In this document: positions 17,392-25,899 of the stretch, one piece after another
How the letters are laid out: the number at the start of each line of letters is the position of its first letter
Numbering within the stretch: the first letter of the stretch is position 1
Assembly: GCF_026342015.1 (NCBI RefSeq)
Contig: NZ_JAPENL010000002.1
Coordinates: 1,617,001 to 1,681,000, forward strand
Length of the DNA stretch: 64,000 bases
Direction of reading: 5' to 3'
Source of the DNA: Micromonospora lupini
GTDB lineage: Bacteria > Actinomycetota > Actinomycetes > Mycobacteriales > Micromonosporaceae
Notes under the pieces: generated by a model
Databases searched by the model: none
Seen by the model: only the letters and a program-made list of their open reading frames with translations
What the model was told of the DNA's origin: nothing
Program-made: the position numbers and the translations under genes

Positions 17392-17856
17392 TCAGGTCGG
17401 GGTGGGGCCGCCGGCCATGCGCTCGCGGACTGCCTCCAACGCTTCGAAGGCGTACGCCCAGTTGTGGCACTTGAAGCTGCGCAGGCCGTCGATGGCGGTG
17501 TGGCAGTCGGCGCAGCGCACCCCGGGGATGGCGTCCGGCACCTCGGTGTTGACGTAGCGCTGTTCGCCGAGGATGACCGCGGCGATCATGTTCTTGTCGT
17601 GCAGGCCGGTGAGCGCCGACGAGACGATGTCGTACCAGGTGATCCGCCGGCCGCACTTCGGGCAGTCCGGTTCGTCGCCGCTGACCCACAGCGGGGCGCC
17701 GATGCTGCGCGCCGGCATCCCGAGCAGCTTCTCCAGACGCCGGACGTCCGCCTCCGGCGTGGTCCACCGGTGCCGGCCCGGCAGCGACGCGGGTGAGTCG
17801 TACACGGCGCGGAACAGGTCGTGGTCGACACGCACGGTTTCCCGCTGACCGGTCAT
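17392..17856 (-). CDS. Cysteine-rich protein of unknown function, possible zinc binder
   Basis: I do not recognise a family. The product is 154 residues, soluble, without signal peptide. It carries CPKCGRRITWYD in the middle and CADCHTAIDG plus FKCHNWAYAFEAL near the end: two CxxC knuckles and further Cys/His, most simply read as a zinc site. HDKNMIAAVILGEQRYVN between the knuckles is predicted helical. The gene stands alone between the PAP2 and methyltransferase genes. Frames in other phases over the same bases lack this pattern of aromatic and Cys conservation. Confidence 0.6.
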   Translation of the reverse strand: MTGQRETVRVDHDLFRAVYDSPASLPGRHRWTTPEADVRRLEKLLGMPARSIGAPLWVSGDEPDCPKCGRRITWYDIVSSALTGLHDKNMIAAVILGEQRYVNTEVPDAIPGVRCADCHTAIDGLRSFKCHNWAYAFEALEAVRERMAGGPTPT

Positions 17857-17995
17857 CGCGTCCCCCTCGGTGCTTCGGTGCGCCCACCGTGGCCGGCCGT
17901 GACCAGGGGTGCAGCCGGATCAACGACACGAGGGGTCAGCGGGTCGTCGCCCCGGGTGCTAGACATCGAGATCGACCGCGGCGAAGGGACCCCTC

Positions 17996-18793
17996 GTGAC
18001 CGACCAGCCGACACCCGACACCACAGACGTCACCGCCCGACCCAACGTCGCCCGGATGTACGACTACTTCCTGGGTGGCAGCAACAACTTCGCCGCCGAC
18101 CGGGCCGCCGCCGAGCGGGTGTTGGAGATCTTTCCCGGCACCGGGTTCGCCGCCCAGACCAACAGGCACTTCCTGCGCCGAGCCGTCCGGTACGCCGCCG
18201 CGCAGGGCGTCCACCAGTTCCTGGACATCGGGGCGGGGTTACCCACCCAGGGCACCGTGCACGAGGTGGTGCGGGCCGTGGCGCCGGACGCCCGGGTGGT
18301 CTACGTCGACTACGACGAGGTGGCCGTCGCGTACGCCCGGCGGTTGTTGACTGACGTGCCCGGCACGGCCGTCGTGCAGGGCGACCTGCGGCGGCCGGAC
18401 GACCTGCTCGCCCTCCCGGAGGTGCGGGGCACGCTCGACCTGGACCGCCCGGTGGCCGTGCTGCTGCTCGCGGTGCTGCACTTCGTGCCGGGTGACGACG
18501 ACCCGTGGGCCGCCGTCGCCCGGCTGCGCGACGCCACAGTGCCCGGCAGCCACCTGGTGCTGTCGCACCTGACGCTCGACGGCGTCCCGCCGGAGGTGGC
18601 CGAGCGCGGACAGGCCGTGTACCGCACCAGCAGCGCCCCGCTGGTGCCCCGCACGCACGCCGAGACGCTGCGCTTCTTCGACGGGTACGACCTGGTCGAG
18701 CCCGGCCTGGTCGAGACCACCAGGTGGCGACCGGACGGCGAGCAGGAGGCCGGGGACTCGCACGGCTACGCCGGGGTCGGTGTCCGCCCCTGA
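17996..18793 (+). CDS. SAM-dependent methyltransferase, DUF574 (Methyltransf_19) family
   Basis: Actinobacterial class I methyltransferase-like protein, 265 residues from a GTG. The family N-terminus is clear: RPNVARMYDYFLGGSNNFAADR. The SAM-binding motif I is FLDIGAGLPTQGTVHEVV and the acidic end of beta-2 is VVYVDYDEVAV. The following VLLLAVLHFVPGDDDPW and ETLRFFDGYDLVEPGLVE complete the fold. Streptomyces and Micromonospora carry many paralogues whose substrates are unknown, so no reaction beyond methyl transfer can be proposed. It stands alone, divergent from the Cys-rich gene. Confidence 0.9.
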   Translation: MTDQPTPDTTDVTARPNVARMYDYFLGGSNNFAADRAAAERVLEIFPGTGFAAQTNRHFLRRAVRYAAAQGVHQFLDIGAGLPTQGTVHEVVRAVAPDARVVYVDYDEVAVAYARRLLTDVPGTAVVQGDLRRPDDLLALPEVRGTLDLDRPVAVLLLAVLHFVPGDDDPWAAVARLRDATVPGSHLVLSHLTLDGVPPEVAERGQAVYRTSSAPLVPRTHAETLRFFDGYDLVEPGLVETTRWRPDGEQEAGDSHGYAGVGVRP

Positions 18794-18865
18794 CGCGCTT
18801 TCGCCTCCGGTGGCGGGCCTGGGGTGGTACGACGGACCCAGCGCCGGCCACCGGGAGGAGCGCCG

Positions 18866-20029
18866 ATGGCGAGCAGACCCGAGCGGCTGTTGCGGGGCAA
18901 CGACGCGCCGCTGAGCGCCTCGTTCCTGGAACTCTTCTTCGATCTGGCGTTCGTGCTCTCCCTGAGCCAGTTGACCGAGCATCTTCTGCACGACCTCACG
19001 CTTGCCGGCGCGCTGCACACCGCTCTGCTGCTGGCCGGCGTCTGGTGGATCTGGGTGAGCACCACCTGGAGCGCCGACTGGTACGACCCGGAGACCCCGG
19101 CCATCCGCGCGGTGCTGGTCGCCGCCACGCTGGGCAGCCTGCTGGCCGGGGTGGCGACCCCACAGGCTCTTCGGGAGCGCGGGGTGCTCTTCGCCGGCGC
19201 GTACGTCGCCGTTCATCTCATCCGGGGTGTGGTCACCGCCACGATGCTGCGTGGTCATCCACGGCAGCGCCGGGCGCTGCGGATCCTCTACTGGTACAGC
19301 GTCACCGCCGTGCCGTGGCTGGCCGGCGCGTTCCTGCCGCAGTGGCGGGTGCCGCTCTGGGTGCTCGCCCTCGCGATCGACCTGTCCGGCCCACGGCTCG
19401 GCTGGCCCACGCCGAGGCTGGGCCGCGCCCGTCAGCAGGAGTTGCACCTCGCTGGCGCGCACTTCGCCGAGCGCTACCAGCAAATCATGATCATCGCGCT
19501 CGGCGAACTCGTGCTGGTCGCCGGGCTCGCGTACGCCGGCACCCACCTGGACCTCGCCCAGACCGCCGCCTTCCTGCTGGTCTTCGTCACCGCCGTGTTG
19601 ATCGGCCTGCTCTACGTGACCCCCGCCGGCCGCCACCTGGGCTCGGCCATCGAGCACGCCGACCCGGCCCGGCTCGGTGTCATCACCGGATACCTGCACC
19701 TCGTGATGATCGCCGGCATAGTGGTCACCGCCGTCGGGGCCGAGCTGAGCATCGCCCATCCCTCCGGGGCGGGCGACACAGCGGCTGTCGCGGTAATCCT
19801 GGGCGGACCCACGCTGTTCCTCGTCGGCCGGATCCTCTTCTCGGTGGCCATCCACAGGCGGTTGTCCTGGCCCCGGGTGAGTGCCCTGTTCGTGCTGGCC
19901 GGTGCGGCGGGCGCCCTGCGGCTGCCACTGCTGGCGACAAGCGCGGTCGCCACCGGAGTGGTGCTCGTGGTGGCGGTCCTCGACCAGGCGGCCCTCTTCA
20001 CCTACCACCGCCCCGGAAAACCTGACTAA
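18866..20029 (+). CDS. Low-temperature-requirement A (LtrA) family membrane protein
   Basis: Polytopic membrane protein of 387 residues, ATG at 18866 with GGGAGG at a good distance; the frame is open upstream to 18824 but without a ribosome site. The family hallmark SASFLELFFDLAFVLSLSQL stands near the N-terminus, followed by about ten hydrophobic helices; GAHFAERYQQIMIIALGEL is a second conserved block. LtrA was named from a cold-sensitive Listeria mutant; its biochemical role is not established. The stop codon lies inside a 16-bp palindrome just ahead of the MarR-GNAT gene, so the two are probably co-transcribed. Confidence 0.88.
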   Translation: MASRPERLLRGNDAPLSASFLELFFDLAFVLSLSQLTEHLLHDLTLAGALHTALLLAGVWWIWVSTTWSADWYDPETPAIRAVLVAATLGSLLAGVATPQALRERGVLFAGAYVAVHLIRGVVTATMLRGHPRQRRALRILYWYSVTAVPWLAGAFLPQWRVPLWVLALAIDLSGPRLGWPTPRLGRARQQELHLAGAHFAERYQQIMIIALGELVLVAGLAYAGTHLDLAQTAAFLLVFVTAVLIGLLYVTPAGRHLGSAIEHADPARLGVITGYLHLVMIAGIVVTAVGAELSIAHPSGAGDTAAVAVILGGPTLFLVGRILFSVAIHRRLSWPRVSALFVLAGAAGALRLPLLATSAVATGVVLVVAVLDQAALFTYHRPGKPD

Positions 20030-20036
20030 AGTCAGG
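20021..20036. promoter_or_regulatory. Candidate MarR operator
   Basis: Perfect palindrome CCTGACTAAAGTCAGG (7-bp arms, AA centre) that contains the LtrA stop and ends 3 bases before the MarR-GNAT start codon. A compact dyad at the start of a MarR gene is the usual autoregulatory site; binding would block a start here or translation-coupled reading. Confidence 0.6.
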
Positions 20037-20039
20037 CAG

Positions 20040-20936
20040 ATGGACTCCACCCTTCTCGCCGCCGTGCGGCGGTTCAACCGGACGGTCACCCAGCGGGTGG
20101 GCGCGCTCGACGACGAGTACATGGCGCAGGGCCGTCCCCTCGGGCAGGCCCGACTGCTCTGGGAGATCGGCCCCGCGGGTGCCGAGGTCGCGGCGCTACG
20201 GGCCCGGCTCGGCCTGGACTCGGGCCATCTCAGCCGACTCCTGCGTACCCTGGAGAACGACGGACTCGTCACCGTGGGCCCGGCCGACCAGGCCGGCGGC
20301 GACGGCCGGGTACGCGTCGCCCAGCTCACCGACGCCGGCCGTACGGAATGGGCCGAACTCGACGAGCGGTCCGACCAACTCGCCGCCTCGATCCTCGAAC
20401 CGCTCACCGAGCGACGCCGGGAACGACTCGTCGCCGCCATGGCCGAGGTCGAACGCCTGCTCATCGGGTCGATGGTGGTCATCGAACCGTGCCCGCCGAG
20501 CGACAGGCGAGCCCGCGCGTGCCTGCGGGCGTACGCCCGGGACATCGGGCGACGGATCGACGGCGGGTTCGACCCTGCGCTGAGCAAGCCGGTCGACGAC
20601 GAGGCGCTCGCCCCGCCCGCCGGGGTGCTCCTGCTCGCCACTCTCAATCTCGAACCCGTCGGCTGCGGCGCCGTCAAACTGCACCGCGACGCACCCGCCG
20701 AGATCAAACGCGTCTGGGTGGCGGACACCGTACGCGGGCTGGGCGTCGGGCGGCGGCTGCTCGGCGAGCTGGAACGGTACGCCGCCGACCGGGGCGCGAG
20801 CGCGGTCCGGCTCGACACCAACCGCAACCTCACCGAGGCGATCGCCATGTACCGGGCGGCCGGCTACCGAGAGATCGAGGCGTACAACACCGAGCACTAC
20901 GCGCACCACTGGTTCGAGAAGGAACTGCGGCAGTGA
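20040..20936 (+). CDS. MarR-GNAT fusion: winged-helix regulator with acetyltransferase domain
   Basis: 298-residue fusion. The N-terminal half is a MarR winged helix: RFNRTVTQRVGALDDEYM, recognition region RLGLDSGHLSRLLRTLENDG, wing AGGDGRVRVAQLT, then a long dimer helix. The C-terminal half is a GNAT domain with the acetyl-CoA loop VRGLGVGRRLLGELE and ETA-type TEAIAMYRAAGYREIEAYN. Such fusions are common in actinobacteria; the acetylated substrate is unknown. The ATG at 20040 follows the palindrome by 3 bases and there is almost no ribosome site, so translation probably depends on coupling to LtrA or on a leaderless message. Confidence 0.88.
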   Translation: MDSTLLAAVRRFNRTVTQRVGALDDEYMAQGRPLGQARLLWEIGPAGAEVAALRARLGLDSGHLSRLLRTLENDGLVTVGPADQAGGDGRVRVAQLTDAGRTEWAELDERSDQLAASILEPLTERRRERLVAAMAEVERLLIGSMVVIEPCPPSDRRARACLRAYARDIGRRIDGGFDPALSKPVDDEALAPPAGVLLLATLNLEPVGCGAVKLHRDAPAEIKRVWVADTVRGLGVGRRLLGELERYAADRGASAVRLDTNRNLTEAIAMYRAAGYREIEAYNTEHYAHHWFEKELRQ

Positions 20937-21004
20937 CGGGGCGGGGCGATGGGCGCGGCCGGCGGTGACCGTCGGTCACCTCCGTGAGGGCCGATGCTGT
21001 CGTC

Positions 21005-21050
21005 AGCGGTATACCTCAGAGTCATATTCATACCTCTGAGGTATACCGCT
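21005..21050. repeat. Palindromic element, GGTATACCTCAGAG family, copy 2
   Basis: Perfect 17-bp arms AGCGGTATACCTCAGAG (21005-21021) and complement (21034-21050) around a 12-nt loop. The inner 15 bp of each arm are identical to the copy at 5779-5820 while the loops differ at 4 of 12 positions. It lies between the convergent MarR-GNAT and permease genes and could act as a terminator. The rest of 20937-21131 shows nothing else. Confidence 0.85.
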
Positions 21051-21131
21051 CACCAGCACATCGACACGGCAAGCAGCCACAGTGGACGGCAGCGCCCTTC
21101 CGCGCCCGCGTTCTCGACTCGACGTACCCGG

Positions 21132-23168
21132 TCAGCCCTTCACCGCGCCGGCAGTGAGCCCTTCGGTCAGGAAGCGTTGCCCGAGGGCGTACATGATGAC
21201 CACGGGGATGCTGACGAGCAGCGACGCCGCGGCGAGTTGTCCCTGCGGTACGACGTCTCCGGCGATCATCGACTGCATCCCCACCGGGAGCGTCTTGTAC
21301 TCGTCCTTCGTGATGAACACGAAGGCGAAGAGGAACTCGTTCCAGGCGTTGGTCAGGGTGAAGAGCGCGACCGCCAGCAGCCCGGGCTTGGCCAGCGGCA
21401 GCACCACCCGGCCGAACGCCTGGATGCGGCTGCAACCGTCGACGAGGGCGGCCTCCTCCAGCTCGACGGGGATCGACGAGAAGTACCCCACCAGCAGCCA
21501 GGTGGCGAACGGCAGCGTGAAGGTCGGGTACGTCACCACCAGGGACCACAACGAGTCGGTGAGCCGCGCGCCGATGAGCATCTGGTACAGCGGGATGAAC
21601 AGCAGCGCGCCCGGCATCACGTAGGTGAGCAGCACCGTGACGGTGAAGCCCTGCGCCCCGCGGAACCGCAGCCGGGCCAGCGCGTAACCGGCCAGGGCGG
21701 CACAGACGAGTGCCACGGCGGTGGACGCCGCGGACACCAGCAGGGTGTTGAGGTACCAGCGGCCGAACGGCTGGTTGTCGAACAGGGCGCCGAACTGCTC
21801 AAGGGTCCACGGTGTCGGCCACAGGTCGTCGGTGCGCATGACGACCTGACCCTCGGACTTGAAGGCCGTGACGGCTATCCAGTACAGCGGGCCCAGCACG
21901 AAGAAGAGCAACCCGGCCAGCGCGACACCTGATCCCAGGCCCGACACCAGCGACGACGACCGGCGACCGCCCCGCGACGAGAGGGTCGAGACCACCCGAC
22001 CCACCGCCGCCGCGATAAGCAGGATCACCCCGAGGACCACGGCCGCCTTCCAGAAGATCTGCGGAGACGCCCAGGCCAGCAGACCGGTCACCACTGCGGT
22101 GACGACCCAGGGCAGCGCCCTGCGCGCCGGCGCGGCCCACCTCCGCGCTCCGATCCACCGCGCTGTCCGGCGTCGCCCGGGCAGCTTGATGCCGCTGTCC
22201 TGGCGCAACAACCGCACCAGGACGAACACCAGGCCGCCGATGACCGGCAGCATGACGAGCGTGACGGCCGCGCCGGCGCCGTACTGCAACTGCAGGATCG
22301 CCTTCGAGTACGCGACGAGCACGTACGGCGCGGTCACGTCGCCCGGGCCGCCCTGGGTCAGCAACCAGACGAGGTCGAAGTTGTTGAACGTCCAGATCGA
22401 CGACAGCGTCACCGTCACGGTGATCACGTGGCGCAGTCCGGGCAGCGTCACGTGGGCGAACCGCTGCCAGGACGAGGCGCCGTCGATTGTCGCCGCCTCG
22501 TACAGGTCCGCCGGGATGGCCTTCAACCCCGCGAGGAAACACACGGTGAAGAACGGCACGCCCTTCCAGACGTTCACGAGGATCACCGATGGCATGGCCA
22601 GCGACGGGTCGGACAGCCAGCCGGCGGGCCAACTGTCGACCAGGTGCGCGTCGGCCAGCAGCGGCCCGATTCCGGTGGCGGTGAGCAGCGTGTTGACGCT
22701 GCCGAAGATCGGGTCGAGCAGCGCGCGCCAGCTAAAGGCCGTCACCACCGTCGGCACCACCCACGGCACCAGGAGCAGCCCGGCCAGCACGGCCCGACCA
22801 CGGCGTCGCTGGTGCAGCAGCAGGGCCGCGGCCAACCCGAGCACGACCTTGAAGACCTCGGCGTACGCGGTGAAGACGAACGAGTTCACCACGCCGGTGT
22901 GGAACTGGTCGTCGCCGACGAGCGCGAGGTAGTTGTCCAGGCCGACGAACACGGTGTCCTGGCCGTGCCGTTCGGTGGTGCTGGTGATGATCGACCGGGC
23001 GATCGGCACGAGGACGAGCCCGCCGACAAGCACGGCCATCGGCGCCAGGAACAGCGCCGCCAGCCGCCAGTCACGCCCCAGCCTCCGCTGGACCGCAGTG
23101 AGCGAGCCGGGCCCCGACGGCGGGGACTTCCTCGCCGTCGGGACCCGCGCCTGACGGACCGAGTTCAC
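21132..23168 (-). CDS. Fused sugar ABC transporter permease (MalF-like plus MalG-like in one chain)
   Basis: Single 678-residue membrane protein with both halves of a carbohydrate-uptake-1 permease pair. Residues 1-330 match a MalF-type subunit with EAA loop EAATIDGASSWQRFAHVTLP (about 224-243). Residues 395-678 match a MalG-type subunit with EAA loop EEAALVDGCSRIQAFGRVVL (about 571-590). The linker holds two extra hydrophobic helices (about 353-390), needed to bring the second half's N-terminus to the right side. The GTG start overlaps the binding-protein stop by 4 bp. No ATPase gene is nearby, so a shared MsiK-type ATPase is likely. The continuous open frame argues against a frameshift artefact. 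Confidence 0.9.
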   Translation of the reverse strand: MNSVRQARVPTARKSPPSGPGSLTAVQRRLGRDWRLAALFLAPMAVLVGGLVLVPIARSIITSTTERHGQDTVFVGLDNYLALVGDDQFHTGVVNSFVFTAYAEVFKVVLGLAAALLLHQRRRGRAVLAGLLLVPWVVPTVVTAFSWRALLDPIFGSVNTLLTATGIGPLLADAHLVDSWPAGWLSDPSLAMPSVILVNVWKGVPFFTVCFLAGLKAIPADLYEAATIDGASSWQRFAHVTLPGLRHVITVTVTLSSIWTFNNFDLVWLLTQGGPGDVTAPYVLVAYSKAILQLQYGAGAAVTLVMLPVIGGLVFVLVRLLRQDSGIKLPGRRRTARWIGARRWAAPARRALPWVVTAVVTGLLAWASPQIFWKAAVVLGVILLIAAAVGRVVSTLSSRGGRRSSSLVSGLGSGVALAGLLFFVLGPLYWIAVTAFKSEGQVVMRTDDLWPTPWTLEQFGALFDNQPFGRWYLNTLLVSAASTAVALVCAALAGYALARLRFRGAQGFTVTVLLTYVMPGALLFIPLYQMLIGARLTDSLWSLVVTYPTFTLPFATWLLVGYFSSIPVELEEAALVDGCSRIQAFGRVVLPLAKPGLLAVALFTLTNAWNEFLFAFVFITKDEYKTLPVGMQSMIAGDVVPQGQLAAASLLVSIPVVIMYALGQRFLTEGLTAGAVKG

Positions 23169-24595
23169 TGCCGCAGCCCCTGCTGGTTGAAGATCTGCAC
23201 CATCTTGGCGTGGGCGTCCGTCACGGCCTGCGCCGGCGCGGTGCCCTGGACGACCTGCTGCATCATGTCGGTGAGGACGTAGGCGGAACCCACCGCCTGC
23301 TGGCCCGCGCTTGCCTTCTGCGGGAAGGTCAGGCCGTTCTTCGTGTTCAGCGGTAGCGACAGTTGGGTGATCCTGCGCAGCATGGGGAACGCCGGGTCGC
23401 CGCTCGTGAAGAACGGGTCGGCGTCCCAGACCTTCTCCCAGGCGGGCATCACCAGGCCGGGTGCCTCCTTCGCCACGCCGAGCAGCGCGGGCGCGCTGAC
23501 CAGGTACTGCGCCAGGAGCTTGGCGAGCGCCGGGTTCTTGGCGCCCTTGAAGATGACGAAGCCCTGCGACTGGCCGAGCAGCAGCGGATTGTTCGTCGCC
23601 GGCCCGATGCAGTCGGAGAACACGTGGGTGTTCGCGTGGACCGGGTTCTTCTTGGTCCGGGAGTCCGCGTAGACGCTGAACTGGTTGCGGGTGTAACCGA
23701 GGATCCCGGCGAGCCAGTTCTCGTTGTTGCTGGTGTCGGTCCAGCTCGCGATCCCCGGCGGCAGCATCGGCTTGTACTTGGAATTGGTGTAGATGTCGCC
23801 GAGGAAGGTCACCGCCTGCACCGTCTCCGGGGAGTTGAACGTAACCTTCCGGCCGTCGTTGGAGGCGATCGAGCCGCCGTAGGCGTTGATCAGCGCCTCG
23901 ATCATGCCGTTGCCGTCACCGGACCGGTTCACGGTCATGCCCCAGCCGAAGCGGCGCTTGGTCGGATCGGAGATCTCCAGGCACAGGTCCCGCAGCTCCT
24001 CCCAGCTGTAGATGTCCTTGGGGGAGATGCCCTTGTCCTGCATCCAGTCCTTGCGCAGGAACGATCCGATCCCGATGAAGTGGTACGGGATGGCGAACCA
24101 CTTGCCGTCGAACACGCAGAAGTTCTTGGCCTCGGCACAGGGCTCGCCGTACCTGGCGGTCAGTGCCTGGACGACGTCAGTCACGTCCTCCAGGTCGCCA
24201 AGCGCCTGGAACTGCGCGACGAACCGCGAGTCGGTCATGAACGCCAGGTCGCGCGCCACCCCGCCCTTGACCTCGGCGTCGATCTTGGCCACCACGTCGC
24301 CGGCGTCGGCCTGGACCAGGCTGTTCTCGATCTTCGTTCCGGTCGTGTCGGCGAACTTCTTGATCGAGCTGTCGAGGGCCTCGTTCGCCGCCGTCGAGTA
24401 CAGCTTCTGCGACAGCATCCCCATCGAGGAGCCCTTCATCGACGCCGCGGCGTCGATCAGCTCCTGTGGAACTTCGGGCTGCACCTTGCTGGGCGAGTCG
24501 GAGTTGCCCCCGCACGCGGCCAGGCCGGCCGCGCCGAGCACTCCCACCCCCATCCCCAGAAAGCCGCGTCGAGACCAGGCTGGATTGTTCTCCAT
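23165..24595 (-). CDS. Sugar ABC transporter substrate-binding lipoprotein, Tat-type signal
   Basis: Family 1 extracellular solute-binding protein, 476 residues, partner of the fused permease. I use the ATG at 24595 (AGGAGG 9 bases upstream); an ATG at 24601 is too close to that site. The signal is a combined Tat and lipoprotein signal: SRRGFLGMGVGVLGAAGLAAC, with RRGFLG and lipobox LAAC. The mature protein has the family pattern (RDLAFMTDSRFVAQFQALGDL, NWLAGILGYTRNQFSVYADS, AQGFV-like GQSQGFVIFKGAKNP). The ligand is unknown; the IclR regulator next door suggests an inducible catabolic sugar or glycoside, though no hydrolase is adjacent. Confidence 0.9.
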   Translation of the reverse strand: MENNPAWSRRGFLGMGVGVLGAAGLAACGGNSDSPSKVQPEVPQELIDAAASMKGSSMGMLSQKLYSTAANEALDSSIKKFADTTGTKIENSLVQADAGDVVAKIDAEVKGGVARDLAFMTDSRFVAQFQALGDLEDVTDVVQALTARYGEPCAEAKNFCVFDGKWFAIPYHFIGIGSFLRKDWMQDKGISPKDIYSWEELRDLCLEISDPTKRRFGWGMTVNRSGDGNGMIEALINAYGGSIASNDGRKVTFNSPETVQAVTFLGDIYTNSKYKPMLPPGIASWTDTSNNENWLAGILGYTRNQFSVYADSRTKKNPVHANTHVFSDCIGPATNNPLLLGQSQGFVIFKGAKNPALAKLLAQYLVSAPALLGVAKEAPGLVMPAWEKVWDADPFFTSGDPAFPMLRRITQLSLPLNTKNGLTFPQKASAGQQAVGSAYVLTDMMQQVVQGTAPAQAVTDAHAKMVQIFNQQGLRQ

Positions 24596-24883
24596 GGACA
24601 TTCGCCTCCTCAGAGTCCCCGCACCACTGCACGCCCGAGGCGTGCCTGACGAACACCGCGATCCTTGTGTTCCAGGTGTGTCTCCATGCGGCGACCAGGA
24701 ACGGGCCGCCCGCACGGATCAGTGCGTTCGCAAGCCCGTCAGGGGAGTTGGCGGGGTTGCGACGGCCCGCGAGAGATTTCGCGTGCCGCTCGCCGGGTAG
24801 CGCGACGAGGTCGAGGCGATCGGCGACCGGGCCGAGAGGGTGCCGCTGGCGTTCCAGGTCGGTCGGGTCACGGGACCACCGCC

Positions 24884-24972
24884 GTTCGAGATTTCGAACT
24901 GAGTTCGAGATACCGGATCGAGTGGACGCGACGCTAGAGCAGCATCGAGAGGAATGTCAATGTTTCGATGCT
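24884..24972 (-). promoter_or_regulatory. Clustered TTCGA dyads ahead of the sugar-uptake operon
   Basis: Two overlapping palindromes, GTTCGA-N4-TCGAAC (24884-24899) and TCGAAC-N3-GTTCGA (24894-24908), then AGCATCGA (24941-24948) facing TCGATGCT (24965-24972). They lie in the 403-bp gap between the IclR gene and the binding-protein gene, about 290-380 bp upstream of the latter. They are the best candidates for the IclR operator. I see no convincing gene in the rest of 24602-24998. Confidence 0.5.
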
Positions 24973-24998
24973 GTTTCGAGCCGAAAACAGGAGGCCGG

Positions 24999-25769
24999 CT
25001 ATCGAGGCTGGGCCCGGTAGCCCATGCGGGCGGACAGCGAGGCCGCGCCCTCGCGAACCAGCCCGGTCCACTCCACCTGCACCTGAGACGTCCAGCGAAT
25101 GATCGGCGCGGACAGGCTCATCGCGGCGATGGTGACACCAGAATGGTCCCGGATGGCCGCCGCGACGCAGCGCATCGCGCTGTCCGACTCGCCGACGTCG
25201 ACCGCGACGCCCTCCGCCCGGACACGTTCGAGATGCTCGCGGAGAAGGTCCGGGTCGGTGATGCTGTCCGGCGTCATCCCCGGCAGAGCGTCCTTCGACA
25301 GAACGGCGTCCAGGTCCGCCTCGTCGAGGGCCGACAGCAGCACCTTGCCCACCGCCGTGCAGTGGGCCGGCAGCCGCAGCCCGACACCGGAGACCATCCG
25401 GACGGGGTGCGTGCTGTCGAACTTGACGAGGTAGATGACGTCGGCGCCGTCGAGCACCGCCACGTGAACCGCCTCGTCACACTTGGAAGCCACGTCCCGC
25501 GCGACGCCCTGCGCCTCGCGTACCAGATCAAGCCGGCCCGCGAACGCCGCGCCCAGCTGGAACAGCGGCATGCCGAGCCGATACTGCACCGGCTGGCCCG
25601 GTACGGAGATCAGGTACGAGCGAGCCTCGAGCGTGACGAGCAGCTCGTGGACTGTGGTGCGGGGCAGGTCGAGTCGCTCCATCACCTGGCGGGCCGACAG
25701 TTGGGGGCAGTCCAGGAACAGTTCGAGGACGTCGAGTGCGCGGATGACCGCCGGTACGACACGGGGCAT
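24999..25769 (-). CDS. IclR-family transcriptional regulator
   Basis: 256-residue regulator with an N-terminal winged helix (AIRALDVLELFLDCPQLSA, recognition helix DLPRTTVHELLVTLEARSYL) and the IclR ligand-binding domain (DEAVHVAVLDGADVIYLVKF, LPAHCTAVGKVLLSAL, SDSAMRCVAAAIRDHSG). IclR proteins bind small-molecule effectors in the C-terminal domain and repress or activate neighbours. It is transcribed in the same direction as the sugar-uptake genes downstream and probably controls them through the TTCGA dyads. The region between this gene and argS (25770-25899) holds nothing else I can name. Confidence 0.9.
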   Translation of the reverse strand: MPRVVPAVIRALDVLELFLDCPQLSARQVMERLDLPRTTVHELLVTLEARSYLISVPGQPVQYRLGMPLFQLGAAFAGRLDLVREAQGVARDVASKCDEAVHVAVLDGADVIYLVKFDSTHPVRMVSGVGLRLPAHCTAVGKVLLSALDEADLDAVLSKDALPGMTPDSITDPDLLREHLERVRAEGVAVDVGESDSAMRCVAAAIRDHSGVTIAAMSLSAPIIRWTSQVQVEWTGLVREGAASLSARMGYRAQPR

Positions 25770-25899
25770 GTCGAGAAGTCCCTTCGCAGTGCTGGACTCG
25801 TGCCAACGATCTCCACACGGACCAGCACCCGAAGAGGATAGCTACGTCAACTTCGAGCGCGCCATGAATGCGGCCGGGCAGTAAGGGGTGCGGGTGCGC

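Noticed and set aside
17392..17856. CADCH as a c-type heme attachment site
   Set aside because: The protein has no signal peptide or membrane anchor and no other cytochrome features; c-heme is attached outside the membrane.
18239..20848. Very long minus-strand open frame opposite LtrA and MarR-GNAT (also similar ones elsewhere, e.g. 12093-12986 and 61294-63552)
   Set aside because: Products are Arg/Pro/Gly-rich with no family features, while the opposite strand encodes clear proteins; stop-free antisense frames are expected at this GC content.
21132..23168. Permease fusion as a sequencing frameshift
   Set aside because: The frame is continuous through a plausible linker with two extra helices, and no internal ribosome site with a good start for the second half is visible; reads should still be checked.
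24894..24908. TCGAAC-TGA-GTTCGA looked like a LexA box
   Set aside because: The spacer is 3 bp; the SOS box needs 4. It lies in a cluster of TTCGA dyads next to an IclR gene, so an IclR operator is more likely.
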